From assembly GCA_023213395.1 (NCBI GenBank), contig CM041465.1:25489741-25553740 (forward strand): a DNA stretch of 64,000 bases. The letters are read 5' to 3'. This document shows, piece by piece, positions 10,851 to 22,035 of this stretch. Both the position numbers and the translations under genes were made by a program. Within the stretch, counting starts at the first letter, position 1. Each line of letters starts with the position of its first letter. The notes under the pieces are model-generated. The model had not been told where the DNA came from. It worked only from the letters and a program-made list of their open reading frames with translations, and made no database searches. The DNA is from Cycas panzhihuaensis (taxonomy: Eukaryota > Cycadophyta).

Positions 10851-12842
10851 CTAGGAAGCCGGCGTCCTTGCAGGGGGGGTACAATCATATGGTCCTATAT
10901 ATGACCCCACAGGCCCGTCTTTCCCCATCATATCTGCATATACATGTCCCATCTTTGTGGCCCGCTCTGGGTGCCATCTCCGGTCTCTGTGATCCCTCTC
11001 CTGGGACCACATGCCTCGAGGCTCCTCACAGGCCTCCGCGAGCCGCTGCCTCACTCTCCTCATCCCTAGGTCGTCTCGGGGTCGCCATGCCAGGTGGGTC
11101 CGTGTCCTGCTCCCGCTCGACCTCGAGACCATCTGCGCTACTAGTTGATCATATCTGGCCTGGATACGATCCCGCTCTCCCCGGAGTGCCTCCTCTGTCA
11201 CCCTGAGATGCTCAGTGATCACTGCTAGCTCGGTTCTGCTCTCCTCATCTCCACCTGCACCACCCTGTGCCTCTAGAGCCTGTACCCGTCCTCGCAGCTC
11301 GTCTCGCTCGTGTCTCGCATCATCTCTCTCCTGCTGCAGTCGTCCCTGGGATGTGGCATGCTCTTAGGACTCTGCAGCCCATATGTCCCTCGCCCTCACT
11401 AATGGGGCGAATGCCTCTCTGTGGGCTCCCGCTGCTCTAGGCTCATCGCCTGCCTGGATGGGCGGTTGCCCCTCTGCATACACCTGAGGGAATATCTCCC
11501 TCACCACAGCCTCTATCAGTTTCCTGATCTCTGCTGTACCTGCCAATGCAACATGCCATGCATCAGTCTATATACCATGATCAAACCAAACTGAATTTCT
11601 ATCTGGATGCTAAATGACGTTGGAAAAGGTTGGCTCTCACCTGCGTGGCCTTTGATCCTCCGGTCGCATGGCATCCTCTCCTCCTGGCTCTCCCTTGCCA
11701 CGGGTGCCTCGTCTTGGTACCTCCTCTGCTTGGGTCCCTCTCCTCGTGGGGGTGGCCCCAGCTCGTCCCTGCGGATCCCATCGCGATCCGTAGCCTGCAG
11801 GCCCTAGTCACGGGTCCTCGGACCTCACCTGCGCTCTGATGGGCTGCCTCTCCTCCCGGACCCGGATGGACCCTCACATCCTGCTTGTCACTGAAGGACT
11901 GCCTCCCAGAGGTCATGGCCGGGCCGGCCCACTATCTCCACTATCTCCATCGTCCCCATCATCACTCGTCATCTCCGCGGGCACTCCTGCTCACTTTGCC
12001 TCATCGTCATACTATCCCACCTCACCGTCACATGCGGCCATTTATGTAGTGCGGGAGGGTGAGGAGGTTCTGATGTCGCCTCCACCGATCGTCGGCGTGG
12101 GCTCGTCCTCTGTCCCCTCGGTCAGTTCGCCATCATGGACCATCGGGGCTCGATGCGTGATAGGATGAGGTCCCACCGGTGCCCGCCGAAGTGATCGAAA
12201 TACCAACACCGTAATAGCAGTCTTTGATGATAGTCCTCCCTAGGACATCCCGATAGTGTCGGTTGTGCGACTAGGTTCGCCATTATCGGTGCCAGTCCAT
12301 CCTCTCGCCAAGCCGCGGTGACGCATCCATCCATCCTCTTGGAATCTCTATAGTTACATTTTCGGAAATGCGGAGCAGAATGCGATATGATCATCTTCCT
12401 CACTTGAGGAATCCCGAATAGTAGAACTGTCTGGAGGGGTGCTCCCCTCCGATCCCACTGCCGGCTCACGTGAAGAACATAGTCGCCTCCCCATGTCTTT
12501 GCCTTAGTCTTTGGCAAGATCCCGAGTCTCACCGGCCTCCACAGCCGCCGGAACTCCCGATGTCCATTGGATATCCCTCGGCGTGACCATCATATCCCCC
12601 ACCTGTGGTAGGTGGAACACATGCCTCCTTCGGTCGAAATGGGACACTATATCCACCGACCTGCAGTCCGGCGTGTCTTGAGGTGTCTTGAGGGCCTTAT
12701 CTGAGCCACACCTCTCCGGCATGTCCCTATCCTCCCGAGTCATCATCTCCATGTAACTCAAAGATAGCCATACCAACATTCTCACGGTTATCTCACGCGA
12801 GGCGACTTCACACCAAAAACACCTCAAGTCGGTCTCATGTCA
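10851..12842 (-). pseudogene. Antisense plant-mobile-domain (PMD)-like gene of element A
   Basis: This gene lies between the integrase remnant and the extra RNase H, opposite to the element. The N-terminal part (12,827-12,504) contains SHFDRRRHVFHLPQVGD followed by TPRDI. This is the FHLP-x-GE/D-x-TITxxD signature of PMD proteins (the MAIN/MAIL1 domain, also carried by Ty3 and Mutator transposons). The next frame (12,532-12,122) continues QWDRRG, GIPQVRKMI and LRCWYFDHF, all matched in B. The C-terminal part (11,222-10,851) is an Arg/Glu-rich likely coiled coil (RDRIQARYDQLVAQM) ending CTPPART. Frameshifts and stops between the pieces make this copy non-coding as read. The start is uncertain. 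Confidence 0.7.
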
Positions 12843-13474
12843 TTATTATTACCTCCTCTCTCTCAAATCTCTCTCTGCACGAGATTTGGGGCTCTTTGCC
12901 CCCATATCTATTTTTACGCCTTCGCCTTCGTCTGCGCCAAACTTAGCGATGCAGCTAAGTTTACGCGGGTCCCGCGGCGATTCGGGTCCCGCGGCAATGA
13001 TTGCGGCACTGCGATCATTCTTGCAGATGACGGCGACCCCTAAAGGGGTTTACGCCCAAAAACCAAAAATTTCTTACGGTGGACCCGTGGGGCACCGGAC
13101 GAGCTCCCTAATGCCCAGGTCCCCGCCTCTTTCTGGGTCCGATTCGGATCTCAGAAAGCCTTCCGTTGCCCATAAGGGGCACTTAGACTATGCTAAAATA
13201 ACCTTAAAAGCTACAAAAAGCCACAAACTTTGAACTTCGATTTGGGTCAGGTTTAGTGATATCCACTCACTCGATCTGGTCTCGCTACTGCCATGTCGTC
13301 TGGTCGGTCGCGCTGGCTATCCCCGCTCTCCGATCCGACAATCCGATCTCCCTCTGTGTGCCTCCGAAGTTGGGCGGTGCTCCGCTACGTAAGGAAATGG
13401 CTCTGGTTTCATACGAGAGCCGGTGAAAATGAATCCATTTTCCCGTCGATTTCCTTATATAGGCGGGGCCCCCA
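12843..13474 (+). other. Spacer between antisense gene and RNase H ORF in A
   Basis: No convincing coding signal. It is GC-rich with CCGCGG-type words. Because it separates two convergent or divergent transcripts, it is a reasonable place for the promoter of the antisense gene, but no specific element was recognised. Confidence 0.45.
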
Positions 13475-14704
13475 ATGGGCACTTCCTCTGTTTTAGGTCT
13501 CGCGTCAGTCGTGGGGACCGTCTCATTGCCCCGATTACCTTTGCCTTCTGGCCCTGTCGTCAATTGCGCTATATTGGTGCCCTTTTTGCCCTCCTGCAAG
13601 GGCATTTATGGTGCGTCATCATCGCACTTTTGGCTAGGGCCCTTCTGCATCGTTTTACGCGCTACTGCTGTGCCTACCCGAGTTTATACTCGTTTGGCTC
13701 GTTTCGCCGCCCTGGACTCATTTCCGCAGTCCTTTCTTGCTCTTGGAGTCCCCAAAAGGAATGCCCCCCCACTCGGGGGCATGTTTTTCTTTCTAAAGGC
13801 GACCTTTTGGCACTCCAAGGGGTTTTTCTCCCCTCCGACCGCTCTCCGCCGGCGATCGGATTGTTCGTTCTCACCCTGGGTTACCTCATTGCTAGGTCCT
13901 CCTACCCTTCACGGCCATTTTCTGCTGACTTGTTGTGTGTTGCTTTCATCACCCATCGATTGCTTGGATTTTGTGTCACTGATGTCTGTCTACATCTTTA
14001 CCGACGGCGGAAGCCATGGTAATCCTGGACCTTCTGCCGCTGCATGGATCCTCCGCAGCCCTTCTGGACATAATCTCCTCCGCTCTGGGATCTTCCTCCC
14101 AGAGGCTACCAACAACGAAGCCGAGTATACAGCTGTTATTGAAGCCCTTACTGATGCTCTCCGTTTCCATCATGGATCCATCGTTTTGTTTTGTGACTCT
14201 CAAGTTGTGGTGTCCCATCTCACTCAGGTTTACCAGGTGCGATGCCCTCACTTGAGGACTCTCGCTTCTGCCGCCATATCCCTCCTGGCTCGCTTTTGTT
14301 CTGTCGATATCCAGCATATCCCTCGGGCCCCCAACGCTGAGGCAGATAGCCTTGTTCGCCTCATCCTTGAGCGCCGCCTCTCCCTTCTTCTTGACCATCC
14401 ACGAGGTTTGCACGGCCTTCCGTCGCCCAAGCCCTGTGTCGCATCACTCTGTTTCACGATCCGTTCGCACCTCCGAAACCAGGTTACTAATGAGGTAAAA
14501 CTATGGTATCCACTATTTGTTCTTTATTTAGCTATGCATGTTCCTTTTCATCCTTTGTGGTGGGGGCAGCCCCCTCACCTGTCTCATTCTCCCAGTCGGT
14601 TTCCAGGTGGCCCAATGGCAGCCCCTATGTTGTCTCCATCGCTTCAGTATCCACAGCGTCCCCCACGACACTCATGGCACCCTTTCCTCTTATTACGATC
14701 TTGA
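13475..14704 (+). CDS. Extra (archaeal-type) RNase H ORF of element A
   Basis: This ORF has 409 codons. The RNase H fold occupies roughly residues 168-300 and starts at MSVYIFTDGGSHGNPGPS. The catalytic acidic residues are all present: Asp in FTDGGS, Glu in NNEAEYTA, Asp in CDSQVVVS, and Asp in NAEADSL. This is the type I RNase H form (archaeal-like aRNH) known as a second RNase H in Tat elements. The 160 residues before it are unassigned. Part of them (TRVYTRLARF...VPKR) is conserved upstream of B's copy, so the longer ORF may be real. The tail after residue 310 is Pro/Ser-rich. The likely job is removal of the RNA strand during reverse transcription. Its place after the integrase tail is notable. 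Confidence 0.82.
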   Translation: MGTSSVLGLASVVGTVSLPRLPLPSGPVVNCAILVPFLPSCKGIYGASSSHFWLGPFCIVLRATAVPTRVYTRLARFAALDSFPQSFLALGVPKRNAPPLGGMFFFLKATFWHSKGFFSPPTALRRRSDCSFSPWVTSLLGPPTLHGHFLLTCCVLLSSPIDCLDFVSLMSVYIFTDGGSHGNPGPSAAAWILRSPSGHNLLRSGIFLPEATNNEAEYTAVIEALTDALRFHHGSIVLFCDSQVVVSHLTQVYQVRCPHLRTLASAAISLLARFCSVDIQHIPRAPNAEADSLVRLILERRLSLLLDHPRGLHGLPSPKPCVASLCFTIRSHLRNQVTNEVKLWYPLFVLYLAMHVPFHPLWWGQPPHLSHSPSRFPGGPMAAPMLSPSLQYPQRPPRHSWHPFLLLRS

Positions 14705-14790
14705 TTGATATATCTATACACATGTACTCTTACGGTTGTGTTGCCAAGATTCGCCATCGCACCAGGCTTCTAAGCGGCGAGGCTCTGTTG

Positions 14791-14802
14791 CCAAGGGGGC
14801 AG
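14791..14802 (+). other. Element A polypurine tract
   Basis: CCAAGGGGGCAG abuts the TG of the 3' LTR. The same TTGCCAAGGGGGCA is found before B's 3' LTR. It primes plus-strand DNA synthesis in LTR elements. Confidence 0.85.
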
Positions 14803-17356
14803 TGTTTCCCGGCTTCCGGGAATGGATACGGAATCACCGACTCAGGTAAGTGTAGGTATGTCTCTTGCATTATTATCGCTTTCTTTTACTGGATGTTTGC
14901 TTGCGTATCTGCATGTGTATGACTTTGTGGGCGACCTTGTAGTCGTCCACACCTATGCTAGCCTATGACGACTATAGCAGGGGCACACTCCCAGCGAGTG
15001 TGGCACCCTGGTGACCATATTACTTCCCGCGTCTGCCCTCCTCGCTCCAGGATCCACTAGGTTTGCACCACCTCAGCCCGTGTGATGACTCATCATCGTT
15101 TGGTCAACTTGCCACCCCACTTGAGCCCTATTTTTGCTCCTTTGGACCCGTTTTGTTGGCTTGTTTGCTCCCGGGTGGGTGTTTTAGCGTTATGTCAGCC
15201 TTTTCGGTCATCTGCCCCCAACCTGGACTGGTTGGTGGGCCCCATTCTCAGCCCTAGGCGCGTACCGCCGGATTTTTCGCGGTACCGCGAATATTCCGGC
15301 GGTACGACTGTCTCAGATTATTTTTTAAAATCTGCCGTGGTAATTTCGCATTTATTGCGAAACTGCCACGTGGCTCGCGCTTTATTTCTCTTCCAGCTAT
15401 GCCCTAATCACACGCTTTAGGGTTTTGCTTAAGTACTTAAGCCCTTTTTGGCTCATTTTCAAAGATCTTTTGGCTCACTTTTGGAGTTGCTCTCAAGAAA
15501 AACACTCTCCTGCTCTACTCTTCTCTGCTTGTTTCTTCTTTGCCAATGGACTGCACCTCTTCATCTGACTTGACTCTCCTTTGGCTTGGCTGAGACATTC
15601 TCTCAACCCCTCAAACACCTTGGAGAGGGCTCCTTTGAAGCGGTTTCAGTGGTTTCTACCAGTGCGATCTATGAGTTCCCGTTTGCGGTGTTTCCGTCAC
15701 ACTTAGTAGCGAGGACCCTAGCACTCCACTCCAGATCTGGGCTATTTTTCCGGCCCTTCTTGGCATCCTTTAGTTGAGGCAAATCCCTTGCCTCCCCTTC
15801 CCAGGTACTCTTCATTTTGCATTTGTCTTTTGTGATGTTTATATTTCAACTTATTTGTTCCTACTTGTTTCTTGAGAGTTAGTTTTCCTCCCTTTGGAGG
15901 ACTGTTATACCACTCTCCCTGTGCTTCTTACTGCGTTCTTTGTCAAGGCGTGGCGTTGAGGGTTGCATAGGTTTTGGAGAGGAGGCTGATTAGTACCACC
16001 TTCCATGCTCCCTCATTGGCTCAAAGCCCTCCAAAGCCTCCCTCTCGCCTGCTACTCTTGGCTTGTAAACAAGGGTTTGAAGGCTCCCTTTGTCGCCCAA
16101 ACCAAGACGGCCACAAAGTTACAACGCTGATTTGGGACCCTTTGTTCAGGTTTGGGTGCCATCCATAGGCCCCAACCATGGGTTCTTGCTTCACCCTTGC
16201 TCCCCGGTCACCCGGTTTGCTCCCCGTAGCATCCCGGCTCCCCGTGGGTATCTTTGGGTCTCTCTTGCCCATTTTTTCAGCCATTTTCCAGCCTTGGTTC
16301 TTGACTTTCTCCTCGCTGCCTTGTGGCTCCTGGGGGGAGGTTGGGGCACCGTTTGCGGGAAGTAGGCCACTCTGAGGCTTACCTTGTTGTTTCCTTTCAT
16401 TTGGATCACTTTCCTTTGGTATTTTCCTTGTTGGACTAACACTAACGCATGTATATTTAGACTCTTGTTTATGTTACTAGACATATATTGTTAGATCTTT
16501 GCGTTGCATGTTAGTGCTCTTCCTTCGGGAAGAGGGAGACCCTTGTTGCTTGCAGGTACTCGAGACGTGCGGAGAACGTTGCCCGTTGGCCTCTCTACCG
16601 GTAAGTGCTCTTTGCATGTATCATGTTTTATGCTATCTCATTTACTAGTTAGCGTTCCTTTCCTTCCTTTGGTATCGCATTTACTTTCCCGGGGAGGGTA
16701 AGGAACCCCTTTTTTCGCCCGCCGCTACATCCCGCATCCGGTACGTCGCGCGGAGTGGTTGGGTGCTCCTCGTGGAGGCTACGTCATCTCGCACGCCTTC
16801 GGCCCAGGTGCACTCCTTCCTCTTCGCTACCCTTGTTCTTCCTTTTATTCCTTTCTTAGTAATTAGAACATTGAAAGATTAAAAGGGGAAATTGCTTTTG
16901 TATTTGTTTGCGATTTGTTTGCCTTGTTGCATGCACCCTCTATTATCCGTAGGAAAGATTGTAAGAGTTTTCTTTGTCCTTACCTTTCCTTCCTTCTCCT
17001 TAACTGCACGAGCGCCTTGCTTCCCGCATTGCTCGTATATCCGGCCAGGTTGTGTAGGACTGCTCTTGGCCTGTTTGCAGTAGGCCTTTCTCTTCCCCCC
17101 TTCTGGCCACCCAAGGGTGGGAGGGTCCTATTCGAGTGTCAACTCGGGTTCGTCCACGCACCTTCGCCCCTTGCTCAAGGTGGTGAAGGGTCACCCAATA
17201 GTAGCCATACTCCATTGCAGATCCCGAACTCGCTCACGGGCGCCGCAGGCGCTCTGCGTGGTAGTTACCCGCCTTTTAGGTTCCACTTTCTATCATTTCA
17301 TCACTTACTCCTCCCACGCCTATCAGTTAGGTAATTATCCCGTAGCAACACGTCCA
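14803..17356 (+). repeat. Element A 3' LTR (2,554 bp)
   Basis: This is the partner of 3,320-5,860, starting TGTTTCCCGG and ending ACACGTCCA. It keeps the terminal hairpin and GGTAAGT sites; a second CCGGTAAGTGC lies near 16,600, matching 5,118. Differences from the 5' LTR are concentrated in short GC-rich patches. Confidence 0.92.
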
Positions 17357-17361
17357 CACTT
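17357..17361. repeat. Target site duplication of A, right copy (CACTT)
   Basis: Matches 3,315-3,319. The D LTR resumes immediately afterwards. Confidence 0.9.
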
Positions 17362-18619
17362 CACAGCCCTCTTGGAGAGACCGAAGAGACAATAGAAAGA
17401 AAATGCAAACATTAAAGGAAAACCATAGGGAAATACCTCGTGCATAAACTAGGGAACGTTGAAAATGAAAGATGTATGGAAGAGATCTTAGATTTCAAAG
17501 GAGTTTTAAGGAGGTAAAATGTGGAAAAACATAAAGAGCTACCTGCTAGGTTGAGTGTGCAGTAGGCCTGCCTGAGAGCAGCATAGGAGGGAACCAATCT
17601 AGGTGCTTGCAAGAGAATCCCTACAAATCTGAAGAAGAAAATGTGCTAAACGCGTGTAAATGCAAGCATTGAATGGTATTGCCACTTGGTGAAGCTCATT
17701 GATGAGATTGACTCTACGAACCTAAGTTGTGGAAGGCAGAGTCCAAGTAGGAACATAAGAGATCTCAGCAGATGCGGGGCATTTCCTATAGGAGGAAGCT
17801 TGGAGAGGCAGTAGAAGAGCAAGAGAAAAAGAGTTGTTAGAGCTTGTTGGAGGTTGTTAGAGGAAGAAATGAGGAACTTTTTGGGCTTTATACTCAACCC
17901 TAGCCCTAATCAAGTGATTAAGATTAGGCCAGGACTCAGGCAATGACTAATCCACGTGGAAATTTCATGAAAAATGTGAAAATTACCATGACGGTTTTAG
18001 AAAATAAAGGCAGATAGTTGCATCGTGGTAAACTTCGCAGTACTACGATAAACTTCACGTTACCACAGAATTTACCATGGTGCAGGACCATAATGCAACA
18101 AAAAGGGAAATAAAGGTCTTGGGGGCCCTTGAAGAGTGTATCCTAGGCCTAGGAGGGGCTGGCCCTCCTATCCAGGTGGCTGGGGATAGTCCAAGTAAGA
18201 AAATAGGCACGGATAGGGTGTCAAGAGACAGGGCTCCCAAGAAACCCATGGATGGACATGAAATGCCAATCACTCTTAACGGAATGCTAGGGGCTGCAGT
18301 ATAGCAAGAAAGGTGTGAGTGGATCACACAAATTAGTCGATGCTCGAGGTGATGTGGAGGTGCAGTAGAGGGTTTGTAAAGCACCATATGGGTGCATGCC
18401 TCATGAAGAAGCATATCCCGCGAGCCGTCATAGGCTAAGGACATGCAGCATGATCAAGTAGCAAGATGCATGGAAATCACAAAGATGAGGCACTCAATCA
18501 TACAATGAATTAAGCAATGCTTCAATCTACCTCCTGAAATGATTAAGAAGGGAGATGGGACCATACCTGTGCTTACCTGAGTCGACCCATCCATACACAT
18601 TCCTAGTAGCCAGGAAACA
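17362..18619 (-). repeat. Element D 5' LTR, outer part (LTR start)
   Basis: On the minus strand the LTR begins at 18,619 with TGTTTCCTGGCTACTAGGAA and contains CTCAGGTAAGC, the homologue of the A LTR start. The rest joins 1,553-3,319 once A is removed. ORFs at 17,412-17,897 and 18,055-18,444 are not supported by the other LTRs. Confidence 0.8.
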
Positions 18620-19860
18620 CTACCCCTTGTAGCAACCAGGAAAAAATTGAGAGAAGAAAAAAGGAATAAGTAGGATGGAGAGGGTTTGCCTCCTACTTAT
18701 AGTAAAAATTAAAGGAAAAAATACTATAAGAATGTTAAGAAATGATGTCTATATTACTTAAAATAAAAGAAGGACAAAGCTTTGGCTCAAGAGAACCTGG
18801 GATACATATATCAGAGGCAGATCTACTAGTAAAGCAGGGGAGAGAGACCCACTCTACAAGGTTTATGGATGAAATGAAGAAGAGCAACAAATTGACAAGA
18901 GGTTGGAGTGGAGAGAATGGATCTAGCCTTAATGAAGCACTTGGAGCATGTCCTTCCCTTTGTTGGGCACATCGTAGGCCTACAACAATGTAATTGGAGC
19001 TGTAGGAGACTAATGGTAGGCTGAGACGCTAATGTAGTAAGACCTATCCTTGTTGTATGGCATTTTTTTAAGGAAGAACTAAGAGAGTTGAGTGAAAGAG
19101 AGTCTGAGAGAGAAAAAATGATGTATTCTTTGGGTTTGAAACATAACCCTAGCTCAAGTGAGCGATTAGGGTATGGCTAGAGCTAGGAATACGATTTATC
19201 CACGTGGTGATTTTGCAATAAACATAAAATTTTCCATGGCAGATTTTTTAAAAAGGTTTATGACAATTGTCCCATGATAAACTTTGTGGTACTGCGAAGT
19301 CTACCATGGTACCACGATATCTGTCACAGTGCAGTGACAAAATAAGAAAAATAAAGAGAAGAAGGAGCTGAGAGTCCTAAAGGAAGGTACCTCAGGCCTA
19401 GGAGGGCCTGACCCTTTGTCCAGATGGCTGGGGATAGTCATGAGTGAGAAATGACCTACATCAGATGGAGCACCAAAGAGATAGAGTTCCCAAGAAGTTG
19501 GAAAATGGGTAAGAATATACCAATCACACCTAGCAAGGTGCTAAAAGCTAAGATGTGATAATGGGGTTGTGAACGGATCACAAGGGCTAGTCAGTACTTG
19601 GGACAACATGGAGATGCATAGGAGGGTTATGGAGTGCCATTAGGATCCATGTCCCGATATCGTCATAGGCTAGAATAATGTTAAGCAATATGATCAAGCA
19701 ACAGATGTAAGATGGTCACTTAAATAAATCAATTAGTCATGTAGTGGAAAATAGATGCTTCCATTTACCTTTTTGGAGAAGTGACAAAGGCAAAGGATAG
19801 AAGTGTACCTATACTTACCTAAGTCGACTCACCAAAACCCTTCCTAGTAGCCAAGAAACA
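18620..19860 (-). repeat. Element B 3' LTR, first 1.24 kb
   Basis: Starts on the minus strand at 19,860 with TGTTTCTTGGCTACTAGGAA. The block 18,640-19,600 is strongly similar to 30,670-31,600 of B's 5' LTR, for example the TTACTTAAAA-TAAAAGAAGGAC segment at 18,755 versus 30,806. It ends where D inserted. Confidence 0.88.
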
Positions 19861-19872
19861 TTGCCCCCTTGG
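19861..19872 (-). other. Element B polypurine tract
   Basis: On the minus strand this reads CCAAGGGGGCAA directly before the 3' LTR start at 19,860, equivalent to A's 14,791-14,802. From here to 20,361 there is only the poorly conserved 3' tail of the RNase H gene and no other gene. Confidence 0.85.
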
Positions 19873-20361
19873 CAACAGAGCCTCGCTACTCAGAGGTGCA
19901 ATGCGATGACGAATGCTTGCAACACAATGTTAGTGATATATATATACAAATAAACATAACAATGGTGCGAGCTAAGGGCGACAATAAGTATCGTGGGGGA
20001 ACATGTGGGTGTAGAGATAAGAGTGAGACAACATAGGGGTTGTCTATGTATCGCCCTATAGTCGACTGGCAATGATGATGGATAAGGGGGATGTCCCCAT
20101 CGTAGGAGTATAAGAGAAGGGTGGTAATGACCACACATAGGATCATATAGATATCATGAATAATGTGCTATGTATAGAAATAAGTCAAAACTAGTGGGAG
20201 TTATGTGCTAAGAGAGGTGCTAAGAGTGGAGTAAGGAAACAAACCTGATGGTCACCATAGTTTAACCTCATTAGTGGCTGGCTTTCAAAGGTGCGAATGG
20301 GTTATAATATAAAGGATAGGATGACCTGAGACTTGGGCACCTGGGTGACTGGACAAGTCTC

Positions 20362-20829
20362 TCAAGGGGGGTCACTAAAAAGAGGGATGTGATGCTCAAG
20401 GACAAGGCAAACTAGGCTATCTACCATGACATTGAGAGCCCGAGGAATGTGTCTGATGTCAACAGAAGGAAAATAAGACAATAAGGATCTAACGGTCGAG
20501 GTGAGGGCTCTCACGCATGGGAACCACACTTGGTAGACCTGGGTGAGATGGGACATCATAACCTGAGAGTTGTAGAAGAGGATGATGGGTCCATGGTAGA
20601 AGCAGAGTGCATTGGTAAGGGCCTTAATAACAGCTATGTACTCAGCTTCGTTATTAGTGGCTTTGGGAAGGAAAATCCTAGAATGTATAAAGTTGTATCT
20701 GGAAGGGTCATGGAGGATACACGCAGTGGAAGAAGGGCTTGGGTTACTACGACTTCCATCATCAGTGAAGATAAATAGTGCCATGATGGAAGAGATGGGG
20801 ATCTCGATAGGGCGACTCGAGGAAAACAA
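20362..20829 (-). pseudogene. Extra RNase H of element B, catalytically degraded
   Basis: It is a clear homologue of A's RNase H at 13,981-14,380. FTDDGS keeps the first Asp and NNEAEY keeps the Glu. The third acidic residue is changed (YNSQV instead of CDSQV), and the NAEADSL block reads NVMVDSL. The changes are G-to-A/C-to-T, as expected from methylation decay. The open stretch of 155 codons is a survivor rather than evidence of function. Confidence 0.85.
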
Positions 20830-22035
20830 GTGTTGGCAGAACCGATGAGCAAAAAGGACTCAACACAGGGAAGCAATCACAGGGGTCTCAAGCAATTATC
20901 AATAGGGGCCGCAAAGGGCAGGAGGACCTAAGGGTGAGGCTACCTGAGGACAAGGAAACTGGCCCAGTGGATGGGAAGGAAATGATAAGGAAAAGGCCTC
21001 TCTCGGATACCAAAGGTCGCTAAAGGAAGTGAGGCGTAGTCTTAGATAGAGAGGATGCTTCCTTTGGGAACCCTAGAGGTACGAACAAGTAACAAAAATG
21101 GGTTCAAGATGGTGAAACGAGCCATATGAGTATAAACTCTGGTATATATGGAGATGGCATAAAAATTGAGGTAGAAGAGGCCTCGCAAGGCTAGAAGGGG
21201 ATGCCATAAATGTACCTGGATGGTAAGGAGGAAAGAGGGCCATGGAGGTAAAATGGAAGACATACTCAAAAGGCAAAGGTAATTAGGGGAGAGAGATGGT
21301 CCTAAGGGCTGTCACGATGAGAGAAACAGAGGAAGTGCCAGTTGGGGCCCCCACTTATATAAGAAAAACTTGGCAAAAATGAGATTCACTTTCATGGGCT
21401 TACGATCGATTCAGAGCTCTTCTCCTTAAGCAGTGGAGCACCACCCAACTTTAGAGGTACATATGAGGAGATCAGACTAACAAATCAGGACGTGGGGATA
21501 GCCAGTAGGACTTGGGAGACGAGATGGTGGTAGCCATGTCAAATCCAGTGAGTGGATCGCACCTTATCTTAACCATTTTGTTGTTTGAATTTGTTGAGTG
21601 TTTAATGCTTTTAGAGTAGTTTTTAGCCCCTTATGGGTAAATTGGAGTCTCTTGGAACCTAAATTGGGCCTAGAGAGAGGGGGGAGTAGGGTATTAGGTA
21701 GCCCTAGTCTTGGTGGGACTGAATATAGCCCACCCTAGAATAATTTTTGGGGTTTTTAGGTGGAAAATCCCCCTTTATATGGGGGTGTAATTGGTCCTGT
21801 GATGAAGATCACAGTGCTATGAACTTTACAGTGGGACCGCTGAGTTTGTGCTAGAAACTCAGTGGGGCCCCACACTAAACTTTGTGATACCACAGAGTTT
21901 AGCATGATGCAAAGGTAGACCAACTAAAAAAAACATAAAATAGCTCAAAGAAGTGTCAAACTCAACCAAGAGGGGGTGAGGGGCAGTCCTGAAGGCAAGC
22001 AAGTAGGTATATAAGAGTTTTGACTAGATTTTGGG
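20830..22035 (-). other. Upstream part of B RNase H ORF and spacer
   Basis: Minus-strand frames at 21,042-21,276 include YTRVYTHMARF and RVPKGS, matching residues about 60-95 of A's 409-codon ORF. This shows that the segment before the RNase H domain was once coding. From 21,300 to 22,035 no gene is recognisable. It corresponds to A's spacer 12,843-13,474. Confidence 0.5.

Larger units (their letters stand above)
3320..17356 (+). mobile_element. Complete Tat/Ogre-like non-autonomous LTR retrotransposon A
   Basis: A is a 14,037 bp element bounded by CACTT duplications. Its parts are: 5' LTR 3,320-5,860; PBS 5,861; gag; protease; a short RT/integrase remnant; an antisense PMD-like gene; an extra RNase H gene; polypurine tract 14,791-14,802; 3' LTR 14,803-17,356. 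The very long LTRs, Arg-type PBS, Ogre-like protease (DNGSS and LLGRPW) and additional RNase H place it in the Tat/Ogre group of Ty3. RT, the usual RNase H and the integrase catalytic core are absent, so A cannot move by itself. It is far richer in CG than its surroundings, which suggests it is the youngest member of the stack. Confidence 0.92.
1..18619 (-). mobile_element. Tat/Ogre-like LTR retrotransposon D, partial, split by element A
   Basis: This is a minus-strand Ty3/gypsy element. Its 5' LTR begins at 18,619, and its gag runs off the left edge of the window. Element A (3,320-17,356) interrupts the 5' LTR. Adding 1,553-3,319 to 17,362-18,619 gives an LTR of about 3,025 bp, almost equal to the 3,033 bp 5' LTR of element B, which supports the reconstruction. 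D sits inside B's 3' LTR: the bases at 18,620-18,624 (CTACC) continue B's LTR and are the expected target duplication, but D's other end is outside the window. Its RT, integrase and 3' LTR are not visible. Confidence 0.8.

Noticed and set aside
13423-14022. 199-codon frame overlapping the RNase H ORF
   Set aside because: Overlaps the frame that contains the RNase H motifs and is not conserved in B.
19886-20146. Minus-strand ORFs of 82-86 codons between B's polypurine tract and RNase H
   Set aside because: They correspond to the divergent tail after the RNase H domain. No conserved residues with A and no domain.
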